This document shows positions 1-8,416 of a stretch of 55,939 nt of DNA, in pieces (position 1 is the stretch's first letter; each line of letters starts with the position of its first letter). Location of the stretch: NCBI GenBank assembly GCA_964410625.1, contig CAYPHY010000034.1:1-55939 (forward strand). Reading direction: 5' to 3'. This DNA comes from CAYPHY01 sp964410625. Its GTDB lineage: Bacteria; Chloroflexota; Anaerolineae; Promineifilales; Promineifilaceae. A model generated the notes under the pieces. It searched no databases. It worked only from the letters and a program-made list of their open reading frames with translations, and had not been told where the DNA came from. The position numbers and the translations under genes were made by a program.

Positions 1-150
1 ACAATGAACAATGAGACAATGAACAATGAGACAATGAACAATGAAGAAATCTGCGTCATCTGCGTTCGATCTGCGCAATCCGCGTAACCATTTTAGTCGC
101 TACCGTGACCGCAATGGACGTTGAAACAATGAACAATGAGACAATGAACA
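1..150. repeat. composite word repeat (ACAATGA family plus GCGTNATC family)
   Basis: Three copies of ACAATGAACAATGAG-type units (1-45) are followed by a run of 'ATCTGCGTCATCTGCG'-type words (48-95) and two more ACAATGA units (124-150). The mirror-image composite ends the window (55790-55939). The last unit supplies the ATG of the following acetyltransferase gene. No gene is visible here. Confidence 0.85.
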
Positions 151-1062
151 ATGGGTGAGGTGCAATACCGGGCTGGGACGGCAGAAGATTCTTATACGGT
201 CTTTTGTTTGTTTGAGGAAACCATATCGGACGAGTTTCAGCGTTTTGGGTTGGAGGCCACTAGCTGGCCGGACGCGGAGGCGTTGGCGAAGATATGGAGG
301 CAACGGGGACCGCTCTATCACCATCTGGCACAAACGGCCGATCAATTTTGGCTTGCCGAAGTTGACGGCCGTGCCATTGGCTTCGCCCGTTCGATTCTGC
401 GCGATGGGATACGGCAGTTGACTGAGTTTTTTGTCCTGCCGGGGAGTCAGTCGGGAGGGGTCGGCCGCGAACTGCTGGCGCGGGCTTTTCCCGCTGAGGG
501 GGCGAGACAACGCTCGATCATTGCCACGATCGATACTCGCGCCCAGGGGCGTTATCTGAAAGCCGGTCTCTATCCACAATTCCCCCTTTACTACTTCTAT
601 CGCCAGCCACAAGCGACCGTGGTAGAGAGCGATTTGACGATTGAACCGTTGCCGTCTGTGCCAACGGCCGACCTGCTGACCATCCTCGGCGACATTGATC
701 AGGCCGTTTTATCTTTTCGCCGCGAAGCAGATCACGCCTGGTTGCTAACGGACCGGCAAGGGTACCTCTACCGGCGTGACGGCCGTCCTGTCGGGTATGG
801 CTATATGGGTAAAGGGAATGGGCCTTTTGCTTTATTGGAGGCGGCCGACTATCCTGCTGTGTTGGCCCATGCGGAAACACAGGCGGCCGCTGCCGGAGCG
901 GGGAACTTTGGCCTGGAAGTGCCGATGGTGAACCGAACGGTTGTGGATTACCTGTTAGGACGTGGCTTTCAGATGCACGGCTTTATTGCGCTGGTAATGA
1001 GTGACGCACCATTCGGCCGCTTCGAGAACTATCTAATCATGAGTCCGCCCTTCACCCTGTAA
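151..1062 (+). CDS. GNAT-family N-acetyltransferase (tandem GNAT-like)
   Basis: A 303-residue protein that probably transfers an acetyl group from acetyl-CoA to an amine; the substrate is unknown. The N-terminal half (about residues 5-150) shows the GNAT core: a beta-strand LTEFFVLP followed by the pyrophosphate-binding loop GSQSGGVGRELL (an R/QxxGxG/A-type motif A) and the later RYLKAGLYPQFPLYYFYR segment. The C-terminal half (about 160-303) looks like a second, degenerate GNAT domain, with YLLGRGFQMHGF as the usual 'GF' end. The start codon lies in the last unit of the ACAATGA repeat and has no evident ribosome-binding site, so the true start could be a little downstream. It ends only 1 bp from the convergent permease gene, so there is no room for a separate terminator. 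Confidence 0.8.
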   Translation: MGEVQYRAGTAEDSYTVFCLFEETISDEFQRFGLEATSWPDAEALAKIWRQRGPLYHHLAQTADQFWLAEVDGRAIGFARSILRDGIRQLTEFFVLPGSQSGGVGRELLARAFPAEGARQRSIIATIDTRAQGRYLKAGLYPQFPLYYFYRQPQATVVESDLTIEPLPSVPTADLLTILGDIDQAVLSFRREADHAWLLTDRQGYLYRRDGRPVGYGYMGKGNGPFALLEAADYPAVLAHAETQAAAAGAGNFGLEVPMVNRTVVDYLLGRGFQMHGFIALVMSDAPFGRFENYLIMSPPFTL

Positions 1063-1063
1063 A

Positions 1064-1864
1064 TTAAACCCGGCCGTTACCAAAAGATCGCCAACGCAGC
1101 CAACGTCTTTCCAGCAACGTCACCACGCCGTATAGGCTGAGGGCAACGGCCGCCAGCGCCAGCAGAACGACAAAGACGAGATCCGTCTTAAACTGGTAAC
1201 GGGCGGTGATCAGCAAAAAGCCCAGCCCTTCGCTCTTGGGTTGGACAAATTCGCCGACCAACGCGCCAATGACCGAAAGGGTTGCCCCTACCTTCAGACC
1301 AGCCAGCAAGGTCGGCAGGGCGGCCGGCCATTCCAGTTTGCGGAATATTTGCCAGGGGGTCGCCTTTAAGGAGTTCATCACATCGTATAATTCAGGCGGG
1401 ACAGAGCGCAGCCCGGCAATCGTGTTGATTAAAATTGGAAAGAAGACCACAATGGCGGCTACGAGGACTCGCGCCCAGTAGGTGGAACTGATCCAGATGG
1501 TTAGCAGAGGGGCAATAGCAATGATCGGTATCGCTTGCGAGGCGATGAGATAGGGGGAGATCAATCTTTCGGCGAAGGGGGATTTGGTCAACAAGTAGCC
1601 GAGGGGGAGTGCGATAAGCAGGCCGATGAGCAGACCAGGGATGACTTCGCTGATGGTTATCAGGCTGTGGCGCAGCAGTCGGCCGTCCTCTACCACGATC
1701 ACGAATTGTTGCCACACATCGGCCGGGCCGGGCAGAATAAAGGCGGGATAGCCAGCCAACGTAACCAACAGGTGCCACCCCAGCAATAAGGCTAGAAATG
1801 AGAGGACAAGTGTCGGCCAACCGGGGCGATTGTTTATGTGACGTAATGGATTCAATCGAAACAT
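1064..1864 (-). CDS. ABC transporter permease, NitT/TauT (SsuC/TauC) type
   Basis: Inner-membrane permease with a BPD_transp_1 fold and about six membrane segments, of the kind that imports nitrate, sulfonates, taurine or pyrimidine precursors. The cytoplasmic EAA loop is visible (SVPPELYDVMNSLKATPW ... KLEWPAALPTLLAGLK), followed by the GALVGEF helix typical of SsuC. I chose the ATG at 1864 (MFRLNPLRH), giving 266 residues. An upstream in-frame start at 1951 would add residues encoded by a GAGCAGGGGAGC-type word repeat. No matching ATPase or binding protein is adjacent, so the permease is an orphan here and its substrate cannot be inferred. It converges on the GNAT gene with a 1-bp gap. Confidence 0.82.
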   Translation of the reverse strand: MFRLNPLRHINNRPGWPTLVLSFLALLLGWHLLVTLAGYPAFILPGPADVWQQFVIVVEDGRLLRHSLITISEVIPGLLIGLLIALPLGYLLTKSPFAERLISPYLIASQAIPIIAIAPLLTIWISSTYWARVLVAAIVVFFPILINTIAGLRSVPPELYDVMNSLKATPWQIFRKLEWPAALPTLLAGLKVGATLSVIGALVGEFVQPKSEGLGFLLITARYQFKTDLVFVVLLALAAVALSLYGVVTLLERRWLRWRSFGNGRV

Positions 1865-1996
1865 GGTTTGAGCAGGGGAGCAGAGGAGCGGAGGAGCAAG
1901 GGAGAAGCACTTAGATAATCCAACCACCTGTCTGTCCCAGTTTGTTTGCATTCATCTCATTATAGGAGGCGCGGGGTAGGCGAGCAACCAGCGGGA

Positions 1997-3214
1997 CTAA
2001 CGTTCAAAGAGCGCAACGGTATCAATACGGAAGTGGTGGGGCGTCGTATCAACGGGCTGCACGGCCGCCAGCCGGTAGCCCATTTCGACAAGGCGGCGCG
2101 TATCGCGGGCAAACGTAGCCAGTGAGGTGCTGATGTAGATGAAACGTGATAGGGACAGGCGTTCCAGTGTCTCAAAGAGAACGGCCGAAATCCCACCGGT
2201 AGGAGGATGAAAGACGATCAGGTCTGGTCGTGTGTCCAGGCCAGGCAGCACATCCTCCTCTGTGCCTTCATAGAGCGAAACGTTATCGAGATGATCAAGG
2301 TTGGTTACGAGATCGGCGACAGCATCAGGGTTTCGCTCAATGGCCAGTACGTCGGCCGCCATCTCCGCCAGAAATGCGGTCAACAAGCCAGACCCGGCAG
2401 GCAGTTCGAGGACTGTTTCTTTGCCGTTTAGGGCGGCCAGCTCTAGGGTTGCATCGGTAATCAGCGCGGCCGCTGCCGGACTGGGCGGAAAATAACTACC
2501 CGGTGAGATGGTGAAGGTGCGGTTTTTGATTGTCAGATCCAGGGCGGGATCGCCGATGAGCGTCACGGCCGTACCGTCGGGTAAGTGCAGCGCAACCGAA
2601 ATAGGGAAATCCACTTCTAACTCCGGTGGTTCCGCGTCGTTGACTTCCAGAACAGCCAACACCTCGTCTTCATCCCCCAATCTCAAGGTGAGCTTACGCA
2701 GATCGGGCAGATCGAGATTGAAATCCTTGATCAGCGCTTCCAGCGTGGGATGGAGGATGGGACACTCGTTGATCGCGATCACCTGTCGCTTAAAGGGCGA
2801 CCAATAGCCAAGACCGCCACCAGAGGCAGGAGTGAGTACCGTTTGCCACTGATTGGCATAGGCTTTGGGCAATGCGCGAACCGGAAGGACATGCGCTTCT
2901 TCAAGCCGGCCGAGGCGCAGAAGCTGGTCGGCAACGATTTCCTGCTTAAAGTGTCGCTGCGCCGCGTAGTCGGCGTGCTGCCAATGGCAACCGCCGCAAA
3001 CGCCAAAGTGTTGGCAACGAGGTTGTACGCGATCGGCCGACGGCTCCACAATCTCTTCCAGAACGGCGTGGGCAAAACGGCCGCCCTCCTCCACCAACCG
3101 CACCTGAACCGTTTCTCCAGGCAAGGCAAAAGGAACAAAGATAGCGCGGCCGAGATCATCATGTCCGACGGCATTGCCGCCGTGTGCGGGGGCGGTGAGG
3201 GTGAGGAGAGGCAT
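1997..3214 (-). CDS. TRAM-domain 23S rRNA/tRNA (uracil-5)-methyltransferase homologue lacking the catalytic Cys
   Basis: A 405-residue member of the RlmD/TrmA (RumA) family, which methylates C5 of uridine in RNA using SAM. An N-terminal TRAM-like beta-barrel (about 1-60) is followed by an intact Fe-S cluster motif (RCQHFGVCGGCHWQHADY, about residues 85-103) and a C-terminal Rossmann SAM domain (LELPAGSGLLTAFLA). Catalytic positions are changed. The family motif YVSCNPATLARD reads YISTSLATFARD (nucleophile Cys to Thr), DPxRxG reads HPPTGG, and the terminal catalytic Glu of the HxE motif aligns with Asp in FRIDTVALF. The codons at the Cys site (agc acc tca) are clear. The protein may be inactive or may have a different chemistry. 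The start ATG directly follows a GAGACTAA word repeat. Confidence 0.8.
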   Translation of the reverse strand: MPLLTLTAPAHGGNAVGHDDLGRAIFVPFALPGETVQVRLVEEGGRFAHAVLEEIVEPSADRVQPRCQHFGVCGGCHWQHADYAAQRHFKQEIVADQLLRLGRLEEAHVLPVRALPKAYANQWQTVLTPASGGGLGYWSPFKRQVIAINECPILHPTLEALIKDFNLDLPDLRKLTLRLGDEDEVLAVLEVNDAEPPELEVDFPISVALHLPDGTAVTLIGDPALDLTIKNRTFTISPGSYFPPSPAAAALITDATLELAALNGKETVLELPAGSGLLTAFLAEMAADVLAIERNPDAVADLVTNLDHLDNVSLYEGTEEDVLPGLDTRPDLIVFHPPTGGISAVLFETLERLSLSRFIYISTSLATFARDTRRLVEMGYRLAAVQPVDTTPHHFRIDTVALFER

Positions 3215-3218
3215 GGGG

Positions 3219-3363
3219 ATTAGAGACTAAGAGACTAAGAGACTAAGAGATTGGGAGATTAGAGATTGGTCTATTGGTATATTGGTGTATTGATAATGTT
3301 GTTCATTCGGCGTACAGTATTCTCGTCACTAACCACTAATCACTCTCCACTGCCCACTCCCCA
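3219..3363. repeat. word repeats (GAGACTAA, TATTGGT and CCACTAA families)
   Basis: This intergenic stretch holds units of GAGACTAA (about 3222-3264), of TATTGGT/GTATTGG (3265-3292) and of ACTAACCACTAATCACT (3330-3366). The same three families recur at 13163-13235, 28267-28339 and 50343-50418. The last one touches the stop codon of the CPBP gene. Confidence 0.75.
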
Positions 3364-3984
3364 CTAGAACCGTCCGGTGGCGATGAGCATGGTGAAGGAG
3401 AGGATGAACCAGTGGATCAGGAAGGGGTAGAGAAACGAGCCGGTTTGCCAGGCGACGAAGCCGAAGGCCGCGCCGCCGAAGATGGTGCTGAGCGTCTCCA
3501 CTTCCGGCTTGCCGAGGTGCATGAAGGCAAAGGGAACGGCTTGCAGGAAGATGGCCGGGCCGGGGCCAAAGGCGCGGGCAAAGGCAAAGAGCAAGACCCC
3601 ACGCCACAAAAACTCCCAGCCGAATAGTTCCACCCCATTGAGGAAGATGAGACGGCCGACCCCATCAGGAGCCAATCGCTGATAATAGTGCTGCATCGCC
3701 GGGCTGCGGGCGATGAACCAGAGGATGATCGCCATGCCCGCGCAGCCAACGGCCGTCCACAGCAACCCCGCCCGCCAATTGCCAATTTGAAAGCCATAGT
3801 TCGCCATTGGCTCGCGGTAGAGCAAGACGATCAGCAGGGTTGGCAGAATGAAGTAGAGGATAAAACGGTCATAAGCTTTCGTTCCCGTAATCTGATGGTT
3901 GTAATAGTCGAGCATCGGCACTACGACGCTGAAGATGATCAAAATCGTCAGTTTCAGGTCAAATTCGACGCCGAGAATAGTCAC
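3364..3984 (-). CDS. CPBP-family intramembrane metalloprotease
   Basis: A membrane protein of the CAAX-protease/bacteriocin-processing (Abi) family with about six to seven hydrophobic segments. Of the family motifs, motif 1 (EExxxRG) appears as WEFLWRG, so the second Glu and the Arg are kept but the first Glu is Trp. Motif 2 is FAFMH (FxxxH) and motif 3 is LIHWFI with its His. I chose the GTG at 3984, which has GAGGA five bases upstream. The ATG four codons earlier (3996) sits at the edge of a GTGGCGAG repeat and has no ribosome-binding site. Function could be proteolysis or self-immunity; there is no bacteriocin gene nearby. Confidence 0.75.
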   Translation of the reverse strand: MTILGVEFDLKLTILIIFSVVVPMLDYYNHQITGTKAYDRFILYFILPTLLIVLLYREPMANYGFQIGNWRAGLLWTAVGCAGMAIILWFIARSPAMQHYYQRLAPDGVGRLIFLNGVELFGWEFLWRGVLLFAFARAFGPGPAIFLQAVPFAFMHLGKPEVETLSTIFGGAAFGFVAWQTGSFLYPFLIHWFILSFTMLIATGRF

Positions 3985-4000
3985 GTGAGTCCTCATAGCT

Positions 4001-4074
4001 TAGTGGCGAGTGGCGAGTGATGAGTGACGAGCGGCAACTACTCACCACTCGCCACTAACCACTCTCCACTTCTA
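4001..4074. repeat. GTGGCGAGTG / CACTCGCCAC hairpin repeat
   Basis: GTGGCGAGTGGCGAGTGATGAG is followed by its complement CACCACTCGCCACTAACCACT, which makes an imperfect inverted repeat between the CPBP and cupin genes. The same words return at 50343-50418. Confidence 0.75.
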
Positions 4075-4392
4075 AGGGGCCGGGGCGATGCCGACGAGGA
4101 GGGTCAGGCGAGTGTCCCCTTCATTGGTGACGCCGTGGACAACACCGGCCGGCGCCCAGATGAGTTCGTTGGCTCCTGCGGTTATCTCCTCTTCGCCCAG
4201 TTGGAAACGGCCGACGCCCTCGATCACATAATAAAACTTGTCCTGATCAGCATGGTCATGGGCGGCCTGCACCTGGCCCGGTTCCAGGCAGTTAAGACCG
4301 AGCAGCAACGTCTGACTTTGAAACAGCGTCGCTTTGTAAAATTTGTCGGTGCGGCGGCCGACATGCTCAAAAACTTGTTTTACTAAATCCAT
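4072..4392 (-). CDS. cupin-domain protein
   Basis: A 106-residue single-domain cupin, probably a small metal-binding beta-barrel. Cupin motif 1 is visible as AAHDHADQDKFYYVIEG (HxH ... E-G pattern) and motif 2 as PAGVVHGVTN (PxG..H...N), so the 3-His metal site is complete. The length is normal for stand-alone cupins. The acidic residue of the usual H-H-E-H set is Asp or Lys-shifted, so the metal and reaction cannot be predicted. It is separated from the SWIM gene upstream by that gene's terminator and so is probably transcribed on its own. Confidence 0.8.
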   Translation of the reverse strand: MDLVKQVFEHVGRRTDKFYKATLFQSQTLLLGLNCLEPGQVQAAHDHADQDKFYYVIEGVGRFQLGEEEITAGANELIWAPAGVVHGVTNEGDTRLTLLVGIAPAP

Positions 4393-4486
4393 AATCCCGT
4401 CTTGTGAAATCTGAAAAGCTATCCACGCTATCCGCGATGGATCAGCGTGATCTGCGTCACCATATTCTACGGGTGAATATAAAAAA

Positions 4487-4515
4487 AAGCACCTTGCTTC
4501 GTAAGCAAGGTGCTT
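4487..4515 (-). terminator. Rho-independent terminator after the SWIM gene
   Basis: A perfect 13-bp stem AAGCACCTTGCTT / AAGCAAGGTGCTT with a 3-nt loop, followed on the minus strand by a run of T residues (A run at 4481-4488 on the plus strand). It lies 50 bp after the stop of the small zinc-finger gene. Confidence 0.9.
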
Positions 4516-4565
4516 TGTTGCTACAGCGAGTTACTGATTATCGGCCGTCGCAGGCGGCCTTCAGC

Positions 4566-4814
4566 CTAGATGACCGGTTCCCCGATCTCAACCATATTTG
4601 CCAAAACACGTTCCATTGCCATGGTATGGCTGCACACTCCACGAGTCTTGAAAAAATCACAATCGCAACGCCAACGGCCGCCTTCATATTGTACATCATG
4701 GGTTGAATCGTTGTCGCCGCGAATGTTGACGTGGAGGGACTGAAATTGAATGCGCTCTCGCTCTTCGGAGTAGATTCTCGCCTTCTCAATCTTGCCAATC
4801 ATACCATAGTCCAT
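4566..4814 (-). CDS. small SWIM zinc-finger protein
   Basis: An 82-residue protein whose C-terminal half carries a SWIM-type zinc finger: WRCDCDFFKTRGVCSH gives the CxCx(n)CxH ligands. SWIM domains bind zinc and mediate DNA or protein contacts, but the target here is unknown. The start at 4814 (MDYGMIGKIEKAR) is set by a strong GAGAGGAGAG upstream. A longer frame reaching 4904 would run through the preceding terminator hairpin and is unlikely. The gene stands alone between two terminators. Confidence 0.8.
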   Translation of the reverse strand: MDYGMIGKIEKARIYSEERERIQFQSLHVNIRGDNDSTHDVQYEGGRWRCDCDFFKTRGVCSHTMAMERVLANMVEIGEPVI

Positions 4815-4873
4815 AGTGAACTCTCCTCTCTGACGGTCTCGAAGCTTGCCGCACTTCAAGTACCGAAAATAAA

Positions 4874-4899
4874 AAACACACGCGGTGAGGCGTGTGTTT
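4874..4899 (-). terminator. Rho-independent terminator after the SLC13 gene
   Basis: A 10-bp stem AAACACACGC / GCGTGTGTTT with a 6-nt loop. On the minus strand it is followed by TTTATTTTC. It lies about 100 bp after the stop of the SLC13 carrier and insulates the SWIM gene. Confidence 0.85.
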
Positions 4900-5002
4900 A
4901 ACAAAAGGTTGGTACAGCGTTGGCTGTTTTCACTAAACTGTACATACTATCTAGTATAGCGAATGCAGGGCAGGTGTCAACGCGTAAATAGTCCTGTTTA
5001 CC

Positions 5003-6781
5003 TTAAAAAAGCGGCCACAGCAACGGCAAAAAGATCATCGTGGCCAGGAAGATGACGATGTTGAGTGGTAGACCCACGCGCGTGTAGTCGAAGAAGCGAT
5101 AACCGCCAGGGCCAAGGACAAGAACATTTGCCTGATGACCAACGGGCGTTAGAAAGCTGGTGGATGCAGCGATTACCGTCGCCAAGACAAAAGTTTGGGG
5201 ATTTGCTCCTAACTCAAGGGCGACATCTATCGCAATCGGTACGATCAGAACGGTAGCGGCCGCATTAGACATAGGTTCTGTAATCAACGAAGCCAGAAGG
5301 TAAATGCCAGCTAATACGGCAAGCGGCCCAAACACGCCGATATTGCCGACAATCGTATCGGCTAAGAACCGCGCTGCGCCAGTGGACTCCATGGCCGTGC
5401 CGAGCGGCAACATCCCGGCGATCAAGAAGATACTGCGCCACTCAATACTCTGGTACGCTTCGTCCATGGTCAAGCAACCTGAGAGAACCATGAGAACCGC
5501 GCCGATGACCATCGCCACAGAGATATGCAGCCCCACAACTGTAGCCAGGAGCAGTACCAAACCCATTATGCCAACGGATAGCAACGCCTTACTTTGGCGG
5601 CGCTCCTCCAACTTGAGGGGTTCCAGAACGAGAAAGTCGCCGCTTTCCTGCATCGGAGCCAGTCGTTGGGCAGGGCCTTGCAAGAGCAGCGTGTCACCAA
5701 ATTGCAGTCGAACGTCGCGCAAGCGTTGCGTTAGCACCTCTCCTTGTCGCCAGATGGCGAGCGCGGTGAAGCCGTAACGATCACGGAATTGAATGCTTCG
5801 CAGACTACGGCCGACAATAGAGGAGCGTGGAGCTAGCACTGCTTCAAAGATATGGATGTCGTCACCTGTCTGCGCCAGCTCCACCTTTTGCTCAGGTTCA
5901 ATCGCCAGCCCCAGCCTATCACGGACGCGCATTAGCTTTTCGACCATCCCTTCAACCAAGAGCAGATCACCCGCGTTGATAATTGTATCGCGGCCTATGT
6001 GCTCCTGAATTTCGCCTTCATGGTCAATCGCTAACACAGTAAGGTCATAGTCGGCTCCCAAACGGGATTCGAGCAGGGTTTTGCCGATCAGGGGGCTATC
6101 GGGCAGCACGCGCACTTCGCTGACATAAGCGCGTAGCTGGGCTAATTCGGAGGTTGTTTCCAGAGATTGGTGTCGTGGCAGCAAGTGGCGGCCGATCAAA
6201 ACCATGAACAGAACGCCCGAACCGAAGACGATCACGCCCATCGGAGTGAAGTCGAAAAAACGAAAGGGAGTCAATCCCCGTTCGGCCAGAATAGTGCTGG
6301 CTAGCACGTTAGGCGGCGTGCCGATCAGGGTCATATTGCCGCCCATCAGCGACGCAAAAGAGAGCGGGATCAATAGTCGTGAGAGGGGAATTTTTGTCTG
6401 GCGCGATAAACCAACGACTGCCGGCAGCAGCATAGCTACCGCGCCGATATTGTTTATGAAGGCCGACAAAGTTCCACAAGCCAGCATGATGATCGCCACC
6501 AGGCGCGGCTCGCTGGTTCCGGCTATACGGCCGATTCGCTCGCCCAAAAAGTCGGTCACGCCGGTGCGGAGAAGCCCGCCGGAGACCATATAGACGCCCC
6601 AAACTGTGATCACTGCCGGACTGGCGAACCCCGCAAAGACATCATCCCCCGTTACCAGCCCGGTCAGCGCCAGCGTGAGCAGCACCAGCAGGGCGATTAT
6701 GTCAACTCGCAGTTTTTCAGTGGCGAAGAGGATAACCGCAACGACGATGATCCCCAGGGTTAAGGCGATTTCCGGCGTCAT
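5003..6781 (-). CDS. SLC13/DASS-family transporter with two TrkA-C (RCK_C) domains
   Basis: A 592-residue inner-membrane carrier of the divalent-anion:Na+ symporter superfamily. Hydrophobic segments flank conserved helical hairpins (FINNIGAVAMLLP and GTPPNVLAS in the N-half, MSNAAATVLIVPI and PVGHQANVLVLGPGGY in the C-half). Two cytoplasmic TrkA-C domains (about residues 205-290 and 290-375) sit between the halves, as in SAC1-like sulfate or organic-anion carriers. The substrate is uncertain (sulfate or a dicarboxylate). Its ATG overlaps the FAH hydrolase stop by one base (TAATG), so the two are translationally coupled, and a carboxylate substrate for the hydrolase pathway is plausible. Confidence 0.85.
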   Translation of the reverse strand: MTPEIALTLGIIVVAVILFATEKLRVDIIALLVLLTLALTGLVTGDDVFAGFASPAVITVWGVYMVSGGLLRTGVTDFLGERIGRIAGTSEPRLVAIIMLACGTLSAFINNIGAVAMLLPAVVGLSRQTKIPLSRLLIPLSFASLMGGNMTLIGTPPNVLASTILAERGLTPFRFFDFTPMGVIVFGSGVLFMVLIGRHLLPRHQSLETTSELAQLRAYVSEVRVLPDSPLIGKTLLESRLGADYDLTVLAIDHEGEIQEHIGRDTIINAGDLLLVEGMVEKLMRVRDRLGLAIEPEQKVELAQTGDDIHIFEAVLAPRSSIVGRSLRSIQFRDRYGFTALAIWRQGEVLTQRLRDVRLQFGDTLLLQGPAQRLAPMQESGDFLVLEPLKLEERRQSKALLSVGIMGLVLLLATVVGLHISVAMVIGAVLMVLSGCLTMDEAYQSIEWRSIFLIAGMLPLGTAMESTGAARFLADTIVGNIGVFGPLAVLAGIYLLASLITEPMSNAAATVLIVPIAIDVALELGANPQTFVLATVIAASTSFLTPVGHQANVLVLGPGGYRFFDYTRVGLPLNIVIFLATMIFLPLLWPLF

Positions 6782-7644
6782 TAAACCGTCTGGCCTACCG
6801 CATTGCTAATGGTCCCAATCCCTTCTATTTCACATTCGACAACATCACCCGGCTTGAGGAACTCCGGCGGCGTGCGGGCAAAGCCAACGCCACTGGGCGT
6901 GCCGGTGGCGATCACATCCCCCGGTTCCAGGGTCATGCCGCGCGAAAGAATTTCGATGGTGGTGGGGATATCGAAGATCATATCGGCCGTCGTACTCTCC
7001 TGTTTCAATACGCCATTGACGCGGCAACGGAGGGTGAGCGCGTGGGGGTCGGCTATCTCGTCGGCCGTCACAATCCACGGCCCCATTGGGCATGTCCCGT
7101 CCAGGCTCTTGCCCTTAAAGAATTGCCCACCATGCCCCGTTTGCAAGTCGCGGGCGCTGACATCATTGACCACTGTATAGCCAAACACGTAGTCTAGCGC
7201 CTCGGCCGCCGGGATATTTTTCCCGCGACGGCCGATGACCACCGCCAGCTCTACCTCCCAATCAATCTGGCTGGAGACGGCGGCGTCGAAGGGAACGGTG
7301 GCATATGGCCCGATGACTGTGTTGGTTGCTTTGGTGAAAAAGAGGGGCGTCGTTGGCAGCTTTACCTCGCGGCCGCGTGCGCCGAACGACTCTTTGGCGT
7401 GTTCAACATAGTTGAGGCCGAGGCAAAAGATGTTGCGACGTGGCTGGGGGAGGGGAGCCAACAGATTTTCCTTGATTAGTGGAGTAGGGGCGGCGTTTAC
7501 ATTGTCTAACTCTGCCAGGGCGGATCGGCCGCCTTCAATCAACGCTAACATAGAAAGACCGGGGACAGGAGTTAGCTCTTCGCTACCCTTGCTGACAATA
7601 CCTAAGGTTGGTTTGTCATTGTGGAGAAAGGAAACAAGGCGCAT
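6781..7644 (-). CDS. fumarylacetoacetate hydrolase (FAH) family protein
   Basis: A 287-residue cytosolic enzyme of the FAH superfamily (acylpyruvate hydrolase, 2-hydroxyhepta-2,4-dienedioate isomerase or oxaloacetate decarboxylase type). Hallmarks are FCLGLNYVEHAKE, the metal-binding DWEVELAVVIGRRG, VNDVSARDLQ, KSLDGTCPMGPW and LEPGDVIATGTPSGVGF. I chose the start at 7644 (MRLVSFLHNDK) because AAGGAT lies about 6 bases upstream; an in-frame ATG 12 codons earlier has none. It is the first gene of a two-gene unit with the SLC13 carrier, behind the promoter at 7737-7764. The pair may import and break down a small organic acid. Confidence 0.88.
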   Translation of the reverse strand: MRLVSFLHNDKPTLGIVSKGSEELTPVPGLSMLALIEGGRSALAELDNVNAAPTPLIKENLLAPLPQPRRNIFCLGLNYVEHAKESFGARGREVKLPTTPLFFTKATNTVIGPYATVPFDAAVSSQIDWEVELAVVIGRRGKNIPAAEALDYVFGYTVVNDVSARDLQTGHGGQFFKGKSLDGTCPMGPWIVTADEIADPHALTLRCRVNGVLKQESTTADMIFDIPTTIEILSRGMTLEPGDVIATGTPSGVGFARTPPEFLKPGDVVECEIEGIGTISNAVGQTV

Positions 7645-7703
7645 AGATAAATCCTTATTGCTGGTGACCCAAAAGGTCAATATTTGGAGGGTAGATATGC
7701 TCT

Positions 7704-7717
7704 AGTCTGAACAGACT
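7704..7717 (-). promoter_or_regulatory. palindromic operator candidate downstream of the FAH promoter
   Basis: AGTCTG-AA-CAGACT is a perfect 6-2-6 inverted repeat lying about +13 to +26 relative to the predicted transcription start and 60-73 bp before the FAH start codon. That position fits a repressor site. The regulator is not in the window. Confidence 0.45.
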
Positions 7718-7736
7718 GAAGACGATGTCATTGCCG

Positions 7737-7764
7737 ATCATAGGTAAATTCGCTGTTCTGTCAA
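7737..7764 (-). promoter_or_regulatory. sigma-70-type promoter for the FAH-SLC13 unit
   Basis: On the minus strand TTGACA (7764-7759) is separated by 16 bases from TATGAT (7742-7737). This is a near-consensus promoter, with predicted start near 7730 and a leader of about 86 bases to the FAH ATG. Confidence 0.7.
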
Positions 7765-7810
7765 CCAAAATTCAGTAGACTGTTCCACAATCTCTAAATA
7801 CACTGTCACC

Positions 7811-7903
7811 TGTCATTCCGAGTGGAGTCTTCGGAGTGAGGAATCCTTATCCATTCGCTGGTCAACAAAACCGCCAGGGATTCCTCGCGTCGCTCGGAAT
7901 GAC
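7811..7903. repeat. 'TGTCATTCCGAG...CTCGGAATGACG' palindromic element, copy 1
   Basis: The left arm begins TGTCATTCCGAGTGGAG and the right arm ends CGCTCGGAATGACG, with GAGGAATCC and GGATTCCTC inside. A second, better conserved copy is at 47665-47758. Both copies are followed by a CTTTTGAAACA(A/G)TGT tail. Confidence 0.85.
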
Positions 7904-8388
7904 GTTGCGATCCCTTTTGAAACAGTGTGCTAAAACATGAAACAAATAGCGTCGCTCCTAAATTCAAAAACTATCGGTTAGGACAACGGCCGCACCTGGT
8001 GTACACTATCTGACATACCTGTTTCTACCAGCATCGTCATACCCCAAAACTGTTGGATAGGTAAGAATCATCTAATCGTTGAAGCGTTTCGTTTTGGTTG
8101 TCATTGACAGGTCAGACAGGTTTGGGTAAAAAAGATAGAGCTTGCATGGGAGTGATGGTTATTCAGCGATACGTCCTTCCCAATCGACATTACCAAAGTT
8201 TTGAGTTCAATAGTCCCAACCACCTGACTATGAAAGGAATGCTTGCGCCCATTCAGAAAACAATCAACATGACGGCGTATAGTGTCACCACATACGGCCG
8301 TCGGCCGAGCCTTCCGGTCTGCTGTCAGGCAGCGTGCCGGGCTATTGTGTTCACCACCATTATCAACGAACTTAATCAGCTTTTGCTT

Positions 8389-8416
8389 CAGGTCGCCTCC
8401 GTGCGGCCTGTTTTTG
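8389..8416 (+). terminator. possible Rho-independent terminator
   Basis: Stem CAGGTCGC / GCGGCCTG (one G.U pair) with a 6-nt loop, followed by TTTTTGTTT. No called gene precedes it on this strand, so what it ends is unknown. Confidence 0.45.
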
